Below, piece by piece: positions 58,906 to 64,000 of a DNA stretch of 64,000 nucleotides. Made by a program: the position numbers and the translations under genes. The stretch covers positions 372,001 through 436,000 of the forward strand of contig NZ_JABBPN010000003.1 in the NCBI RefSeq assembly GCF_012933385.1, read 5' to 3'. This DNA comes from Paenibacillus lemnae. Lineage in GTDB: Bacteria; Bacillota; Bacilli; Paenibacillales; Paenibacillaceae. The notes under the pieces were generated by a model. The model ran no database searches, had not been told where the DNA came from, and worked only from the letters and a program-made list of their open reading frames with translations. The number at the start of each line of letters is the position of its first letter. Position 1 is the first letter of the stretch.

Positions 58906-59673
58906 GTGAATGAGATCATCCACCCCCAGATCAGTTATTTTGTGATGAAGGAATGTTCCCCAAGCTGGGAGATTCAGCAGCAGACGATTTCTTTTTACGA
59001 CTTGGTCTTTGTTCTGGAAGGAAGCGCAGATTATATCGTTAATGGCGAGGCGCATCATGTGCAAAAAGGAGATCTTCTGTTCATCAAGCCGCAAAGCGTC
59101 CGCAGTGCCACAACCACAGGCATGGTCTGCGCAGCCGTTGACTTTTTGCTGACAGCTAACGAAAAGTTCGAGCTGCCGACGGTTTCCCATTGGGAGGATT
59201 TTACCGATATAGAGCGGATGTTGAAGGAAATAAATTATGACTGGCTTCAAAAGAAAGAAGGCTACAAGATGAAGTGCCAGGCGCTGCTTATCCTTGTTCT
59301 TCATAAGCTTTTGTATGAGAAACCACATCAGAAAATCAATATTCACGTGGAAGTGATCAAAAGGTATATTGTGGACCACTATGATCAAAAACTGACCGTA
59401 AGCACTTTGGCCCGGGTGGCCAATATTAGTACCGTTTATTGTGGAGCCTTATTCAAGATGACAGAAGGAACATCCATATCTGCTTTTATCAATCAGGTCC
59501 GAATACATAAAGCGGCTTCTTTGCTGGAGTCGGGGGAATACAATGTCGGTGAGGTGGCGGAGAGAACGGGCTTTAAGGATGTTTATTATTTTAGCAGCAC
59601 CTTTAAACGTCTAGTGGGCGTAAGTCCAAAAACATACCAAAATCGTTCTCCTGTTATTTATAAAAGACTGTAA
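58906..59673 (+). CDS. AraC-family transcriptional regulator
   Basis: 255 aa. An N-terminal cupin-like sensor domain (FYDLVFVLEGSADYIVNGEA, VQKGDLLFIKPQSV) and a C-terminal AraC double helix-turn-helix (TVSTLARVANISTVYCGALF, NVGEVAERTGFKDVYYFSST, PKTYQNRSP). A GTG start follows AAAGGA. It converges on the Gfo/Idh/MocA gene across a terminator. A sugar-linked effector is likely from the domain and neighbour, not proven. Confidence 0.9.
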   Translation: MNEIIHPQISYFVMKECSPSWEIQQQTISFYDLVFVLEGSADYIVNGEAHHVQKGDLLFIKPQSVRSATTTGMVCAAVDFLLTANEKFELPTVSHWEDFTDIERMLKEINYDWLQKKEGYKMKCQALLILVLHKLLYEKPHQKINIHVEVIKRYIVDHYDQKLTVSTLARVANISTVYCGALFKMTEGTSISAFINQVRIHKAASLLESGEYNVGEVAERTGFKDVYYFSSTFKRLVGVSPKTYQNRSPVIYKRL

Positions 59674-59684
59674 GAGAAAAAGAG

Positions 59685-59712
59685 AACGCTTCCAACGGCA
59701 GAAGCGTCCTTC
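59685..59712. terminator. Terminator between convergent genes
   Basis: AACGCTTC pairs with GAAGCGT around CAACGGCA, with a T-rich tail on the minus strand (CTCTTTTTCTC). Confidence 0.75.
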
Positions 59713-59729
59713 TTATACAGATTGGATAA

Positions 59730-60911
59730 CTACAACTTAGACTCTTGAGCCTCACGGCTGTAGCTGCTGCCTAAAGTGATATCCTCGTTGGAACCTAGGT
59801 CTGTCAGTGACTGGGCTTTCTCATAAAACCGGGGCGCGTTATCTAAAATCCCCTCGGTTTTATAGTAGGGATCATCAGGCGCAATGGGCAGCTCCACCGA
59901 TTTTTGCTGAAAACCGGCTTTATATATTGCAGTAATCAGCTCGATGGTCATGCGTCCGCTTTCCCCGGTAATGAGCGGCTTGGCGCCTGTTTCCAAGGCG
60001 GTCAGGACATTGTCGATCTGGCCTTCATGACCGCTGTATCTTAACGGTGGAAGGCTGTTATACACATCGTGAAGCTCTTTTTCCAGCACTTCATTTCGTA
60101 TTGGAAATCCGTTGTCCAACGAAGTGGAGGCGTAGACTTTCCAAGGTGCAGATATCCGGGCATACTCTCCTTGAAAAATAATCTGCTGTTCCTCACCATG
60201 GTGAATAACGGAACTGGTAACCTGGGCCACGGAACCTTGATCATACTGCAGTGCAGCAATGGATATATCCTCGATTTCGGCATTATCATGGGAGGCGTTG
60301 CTCAGGAGGGCAACTACCTTTTTGGGCATTCCCATCATCCAGCCCAGCATGTCAATATGGTGAACTGCATGGTTTAAAGTACAGCCCCCGCCTTCCTTGG
60401 ACCATAGTCCTCTCCACCATAAATCATAATAGCAGTGTCCCCGCCACCAGTGGGAATCAACCTGAGCATGAACAACCCGTCCGATTTTGCCGCTGTCCAG
60501 CATATCTTTGAGATGCATAACGGGATCCAGGAAACGGTTCTGGGCAACGACAGACAGTAAGGCTCCGCTTTTTTCGGCTGCGGCTATCATACGGTCACAT
60601 TCCTCAAGTGAGGTCGCCATGGGCTTTTCCACCAGGACATGCTTGTTATCGCTCAGTAAGTCAACAGCGATATCGGCGTGACTGAACGGAGGCGTACATA
60701 TACTGACCAGATCGATATCCGTTCGACCTAACAAGTCTTGATGCGATTCCAGGATTTCGACCTCCAGGTTAGACTGGTTCGCTCTGCTGCGGGCTTTCTC
60801 AGTATCGATGTCAACAAAGGCGGCAATTTGGCACCGCTCTGGAAAAGCAATGTAGGCCCTGATGTGTGCCGTTGAAATATTCCCCATACCAATAATTGCA
60901 ACACGTATCAT
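59730..60911 (-). CDS. Gfo/Idh/MocA family oxidoreductase
   Basis: 393 aa. An NAD(P)-dependent sugar or inositol dehydrogenase-like enzyme. The Rossmann start is RVAIIGMGNISTAHIRAYIA, the signature Lys lies in HVLVEKPMATSLEECDRMIA (EKP), and the catalytic-type His is in LNHAVHHIDMLGWMMGMPK. The C-terminal beta sheet domain follows. The ATG at 60911 has AAAAGGAGG upstream; the frame's earlier ATG is unsupported. The substrate is unknown. Confidence 0.9.
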   Translation of the reverse strand: MIRVAIIGMGNISTAHIRAYIAFPERCQIAAFVDIDTEKARSRANQSNLEVEILESHQDLLGRTDIDLVSICTPPFSHADIAVDLLSDNKHVLVEKPMATSLEECDRMIAAAEKSGALLSVVAQNRFLDPVMHLKDMLDSGKIGRVVHAQVDSHWWRGHCYYDLWWRGLWSKEGGGCTLNHAVHHIDMLGWMMGMPKKVVALLSNASHDNAEIEDISIAALQYDQGSVAQVTSSVIHHGEEQQIIFQGEYARISAPWKVYASTSLDNGFPIRNEVLEKELHDVYNSLPPLRYSGHEGQIDNVLTALETGAKPLITGESGRMTIELITAIYKAGFQQKSVELPIAPDDPYYKTEGILDNAPRFYEKAQSLTDLGSNEDITLGSSYSREAQESKL

Positions 60912-61102
60912 AAAGCTGTAACCTCCTTTTAACATTATTATAAAAAAGGAAATGGGCTAAAAAGAATGTGCTGATTAAATGTTATTTGTGATAACTAAAG
61001 AAGTTCAAAGCTCTTTCAGGAAATGCCAGCCGGGTATTCACTGCAGAGGGATTAAGTTATACTAAATATTAATGGATGTATTTTTAAGCAGGAGGTCTTT
61101 GC

Positions 61103-61375
61103 ATGAATGAACTCCTTATCTATATTTTGCCGGGTGCAGCAGTTCTTGCGGGCTGCTTGTTCTATGTACGTCGGAAGCGGACGCGAAGGCACAGCGAAAA
61201 CGTCATATCGATGAACGCAGTCTCGAAAAAACGCAATAAAAAGGGCCAAGCATGCAGTAAGTGCAAGCAGCGCGGCGATTTGATATTTTACGCCAATGAT
61301 GCAGGCATTGTACGGGGATTATGCAAGGATTGCAGGAAAAAGGCGGAGGTTCATGAAGAGCTCTATCCGGTTTAA
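61103..61375 (+). CDS. Small membrane protein with a Cys4 zinc-ribbon-like motif
   Basis: 90 aa. An N-terminal membrane helix (LLIYILPGAAVLAGCLFYV), a basic stretch (RRKRTRRHSEN), then CSKCKQRGDLIFYANDAG and LCKDCRKKAE, forming a CxxC...CxxC zinc ribbon on the cytoplasmic side. The ATG follows AGGAGG. No family name known to me; transcribed alone before the proS leader. Confidence 0.72.
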   Translation: MNELLIYILPGAAVLAGCLFYVRRKRTRRHSENVISMNAVSKKRNKKGQACSKCKQRGDLIFYANDAGIVRGLCKDCRKKAEVHEELYPV

Positions 61376-61456
61376 TAAACCATTTCCTTGACTTTGTTCC
61401 TTGGGCCGATGTAAAGTATGTTCAAATTATAATCCGTTAACAACCTGGATCAAGGG

Positions 61457-61677
61457 TATAAGCTGCAATAACGGCGCGTCAGAGAGGAGGCCCCCCGGCT
61501 GAAAGGCTTCTCGCGCACGACTGTACGCCTCCTGCCTTGTAGTTGCAACTCTGCTGTGTCCAGCAGATGCCGGTTCGGCCCGTTATTGCCGGTATGAGGA
61601 CTTGTTCGTACGTTGGCAGGTCAAACACAGGGTGGTACCACGAGCACATTCGTCCCTTATGACGAATGTGCTTTTTT
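61457..61677 (+). promoter_or_regulatory. T-box leader of proS
   Basis: The conserved T-box core AGGGTGGTACCACG is at 61629-61642. It is followed by the terminator stem GAGCACATTCGTC with GACGAATGTGC and a T6 run (61643-61677). Upstream, the leader has a long stem-loop region containing GAGAGGAGG and CCTCCT that fits Stem I. Uncharged tRNA-Pro should stabilise the antiterminator and turn on proS. The specifier codon was not resolved. A possible promoter is TTGACT at 61388-61393. Confidence 0.9.
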
Positions 61678-61711
61678 GCGTTGTTGCGGTGACAATAGGA
61701 GGGTGAGACTC

Positions 61712-63472
61712 ATGCGGCAAAGCCGATTATTTATGCCTACACTTCGGGAAGTGCCTGCGGAAGCAGAGGCGCTAAGTCATCAATGGATGCTGCGGGGCGG
61801 ATATATCCGTCAGACCGCTTCCGGAATGTATACGTATCTTCCTTTAGGATGGAAGGTGCTGCAAAAGATTGAACACATCATTCGTGAAGAGATGGATGCT
61901 TCAGGAGCCCAGGAGCTTCATATGCCTGCCATTCAGCCTGCTGAATTATGGAAGGAATCCGGGCGTTACAACGTATATGGTCCTGAGCTGATGCGGCTGC
62001 AAGACCGCCATGACCGGGAGTTTGTGCTCGGTCCGACGCACGAAGAAGTCATTACGGCTCTGGTGCGTTCAGATATATCTTCATACCGCAGCCTGCCGCT
62101 CAATCTGTATCAGATTCAGACCAAGTTTCGTGATGAACGTAGACCGCGCTTCGGTCTGCTTCGAGGACGGGAGTTTCTGATGAAGGATGCTTATTCCTTT
62201 GACCGTGACTGGGAAGGGCTGGACGTTACTTACCGCAGCATGTACGAAACCTATGAACGGATTTTCCATCGCTGCGGCTTAACCTTCCGCGCTGTGGCAG
62301 CGGACAGCGGAGCCATTGGCGGACAAGGCGAAACACATGAATTTATGGCACTAGCTGATATCGGTGAAGATACCATCGTGTCCTGCAGCGGATGCCGTTA
62401 TGCCGCCAATCTGGAGACGGCGGAGTTCAGAGTGCCCAACTTGGACAGCGGGCTGGATCTGGACCCTGCAGGATCATATGCAAAGCAAGCAGCAGCTCCG
62501 CCAGAAGTTGTTCATACTCCAGACGTCAGGACGATTACGGAGCTCACGGAATACCTGCAAGTCACTGCACATGAAATAATTAAAACCCTGCTCTACGTGG
62601 CAGACGGCCGGCTGGCTGCGGTACTGGTCCGAGGGGACCGGGATGTGAATGAGATTAAAGTGAAAAATAAGCTGCAGGCCGATACCCTTGAATTAGCATC
62701 CGCCGAAGATGTAATGAAGGCGACGGGAGCGGGCATCGGATTTGCTGGGCCGGTGGGCTTGACATTCAACATTCTGGTGGATAACGAAGTGGCAGGCATG
62801 ACTGAGGGAGTCACGGGAGCGAATCAGGATGATACCCATCTGCGGCATGTAGTACCCGGTGTCCACTTTTCATTAGAGTATGCTGGCGATTACCGGAATG
62901 CGGAAGAAGGAGATCAATGCCAGCACTGCGGAAGTGCACTCGAATTTCACCGGGGCATCGAATTAGGACACGTCTTTAAACTGGGAACCAAATACAGCGA
63001 GACTTTAGGGGCTTCTTTCCTGGATCACGACGGCCGGGAGAAACCGTTTGTCATGGGCTGTTACGGGATCGGCGTCTCGCGGATTATGTCAGCTGCAGCA
63101 GAGCAAAGTATCACAGGAGAACGACTGCTCTGGCCGAAGGCTATAGCTCCTTTTGATGTACATATCATCGCGGTGTCGGTCAAGGATGAAACACAGATGA
63201 ACGCTGCAGAACAAATGTACCGGGAACTGAGCTCTGCCGGACTTGACGTGCTGCTGGATGACCGTAACGAACGTGCCGGTGTTAAATTTAAAGATGCTGA
63301 CCTTGCTGGTGTTCCTATGCGTATTGTTGCAGGGAGAGGTGCTGCTTCCGGTGAAGTGGAATGGATGGGCAGCGACGGTGAGAAGGTAGTGGTAACCGTG
63401 AAGGAAGCTGTAGAGCGAGCCATTAACGGTGCACAAAAAACAGAACAAACCGGAGGCGAGAGAAGGCCATGA
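61712..63472 (+). CDS. proS: Prolyl-tRNA synthetase
   Basis: 586 aa. A class II aminoacyl-tRNA synthetase of the bacterial (ProRS-B) type charging tRNA-Pro. Motif 2 region FRDERRPRFGLLRGREFLMK, motif 3 FVMGCYGIGVSRIMSAAAEQ, and GPTHEEVITALVRSDI. An insertion domain between motifs 2 and 3 (about residues 230-390, with EIIKTLLYVADGRLAAVLVR) is the YbaK-like editing domain. A C-terminal anticodon-binding domain follows. The ATG at 61712 follows AGGAGGG after the T-box terminator. Overlaps the methyltransferase start by 4 bp. Confidence 0.96.
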   Translation: MRQSRLFMPTLREVPAEAEALSHQWMLRGGYIRQTASGMYTYLPLGWKVLQKIEHIIREEMDASGAQELHMPAIQPAELWKESGRYNVYGPELMRLQDRHDREFVLGPTHEEVITALVRSDISSYRSLPLNLYQIQTKFRDERRPRFGLLRGREFLMKDAYSFDRDWEGLDVTYRSMYETYERIFHRCGLTFRAVAADSGAIGGQGETHEFMALADIGEDTIVSCSGCRYAANLETAEFRVPNLDSGLDLDPAGSYAKQAAAPPEVVHTPDVRTITELTEYLQVTAHEIIKTLLYVADGRLAAVLVRGDRDVNEIKVKNKLQADTLELASAEDVMKATGAGIGFAGPVGLTFNILVDNEVAGMTEGVTGANQDDTHLRHVVPGVHFSLEYAGDYRNAEEGDQCQHCGSALEFHRGIELGHVFKLGTKYSETLGASFLDHDGREKPFVMGCYGIGVSRIMSAAAEQSITGERLLWPKAIAPFDVHIIAVSVKDETQMNAAEQMYRELSSAGLDVLLDDRNERAGVKFKDADLAGVPMRIVAGRGAASGEVEWMGSDGEKVVVTVKEAVERAINGAQKTEQTGGERRP

Positions 63473-64000
63473 CCGAATGGTATGAAAAAAGCTTTGGAGA
63501 AGATTATCTGCTGGTCTATCAACACCGCGATATGCAGGGAGCCGAACATGAAGTGCACAACATGGTGGCATGGCTAAAGCTGGAAGAGCACGCCAAAGTG
63601 CTGGATCTCTGCTGCGGCATGGGACGCCATTCCTTGGTACTGGCGGAAGCCGGAAACCAGGTGACAGGGGTGGATCTGTCAGATGAGCTGCTTGCGGAAG
63701 CGAAGTCGGAAGATGAGCAGGGGCAGGTCAGGTGGCTGCAGTCGGATATGCGGCGTATCCCTGTCCAGGACGGTGAGTTTGATGCTGTGCTGAATCTGTT
63801 TACTTCTTTCGGATATTTCACCAACGACAAAGAACATATCAAGGTGCTGGAAGAGATCAGGCGGGTACTGAAGCCGAATGGAAAATTTATTATCGATTTT
63901 CTAAACCCAGCTTATGTGAAGCGTCATCTTGTACCGGCATCCTCCCGTGAAGCGGAAGGACAGCAGATTGAGGAGCGGCGGGTCATCGAGAACGGCTATG
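63469..64000 (+). CDS. Class I SAM-dependent methyltransferase (partial, runs off the window)
   Basis: 177 residues are visible. The SAM-binding Rossmann motif I is KVLDLCCGMGRHSLVLAEAG, followed by VTGVDLSDELLAEAKSE, RWLQSDMRRIPVQDGEFDAV and LKPNGKFIIDFLNP. The substrate is unknown. ATGA overlap with proS implies co-transcription under the T-box. The 3' end lies beyond base 64000. Confidence 0.88.
   Translation, partial: MTEWYEKSFGEDYLLVYQHRDMQGAEHEVHNMVAWLKLEEHAKVLDLCCGMGRHSLVLAEAGNQVTGVDLSDELLAEAKSEDEQGQVRWLQSDMRRIPVQDGEFDAVLNLFTSFGYFTNDKEHIKVLEEIRRVLKPNGKFIIDFLNPAYVKRHLVPASSREAEGQQIEERRVIENGY

Noticed and set aside
59686..59707. cre-like AACGCTTC...GAAGCGT near the Gfo/Idh/MocA gene
   Set aside because: It is the stem of a terminator between convergent genes, not a promoter-proximal operator.

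Overview
The window is a chromosomal segment of a spore-forming, low-GC-phylum bacterium, most likely Paenibacillus or a close relative. The evidence is consistent AGGAGG-type ribosome binding sites with GTG and TTG starts, a complete gerE (late mother-cell spore regulator), YheC/YheD-, CgeB- and YhcN/YlaJ-type spore-envelope genes, YesM/YesN plus LplB/LplC-type sugar transport genes, a T-box before proS and a preQ1-I riboswitch before queC. No tRNA, rRNA or CRISPR array was seen.

Layout. 1-6.2 kb: the end of an unidentified gene, a cyclophilin lipoprotein, a DUF2243/CtaG membrane pair, and an operon of a MurE-like ligase with altered motifs plus an Asp/Glu racemase. 6.4-10.4 kb: two tandem multi-membrane-helix histidine kinases without a response regulator. 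10.4-11.7 kb (minus): an isoprenoid-synthase-fold enzyme followed by an NHLP-leader peptide gene whose product ends in Trp, a compact candidate peptide-modification system. 11.9-16.5 kb: a stress protein, an acetyltransferase, a K+/H+ antiporter and an EcsC protein. 16.5-18.4 kb: a non-coding repeat region with inverted arms, invaded by an IS3-family element. 18.4-20.9 kb: queC-queD-queE-queF for the preQ0/preQ1 steps of queuosine synthesis. 21-24.2 kb: AIM24-like and small unknown proteins.

24.3-41.8 kb is a large spore-envelope glycan cluster: an ATP-grasp coat protein, two GT4 and four GT-A-like proteins, a sugar-1-phosphate nucleotidyltransferase, two CgeB-like proteins, three small helical proteins, Arg-rich proteins, a UDP-amino-sugar pathway (2-epimerase, CapE-like dehydratase, RmlD-like reductase), another sugar epimerase/reductase and a YhcN/YlaJ lipoprotein. 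Several of these share a Gly-x-x-x-Gly repeat module and Arg-rich tails, and two of the GT-A-like proteins lack the usual DXD.

41.9-44.7 kb is an amino-sugar operon (RpiR regulator, nagB, nagA), followed by gerE. The 3' end of gerE and its terminator are repeated almost exactly (165 bp, two mismatches) about 12.6 kb downstream. Between the copies lie a YesN/YesM two-component system, a carbohydrate ABC transporter with a cre-like site, a beta-propeller protein, two SGNH-hydrolase paralogues (one lacking the nucleophile Ser) and a truncated serine recombinase. This looks like an island inserted next to gerE, reminiscent of gerE-intervening elements. 57.8-64 kb: a nucleotidyltransferase-domain protein, a membrane-anchored unknown, an AraC regulator divergent from a Gfo/Idh/MocA oxidoreductase, T-box-controlled proS and a methyltransferase that runs off the window.
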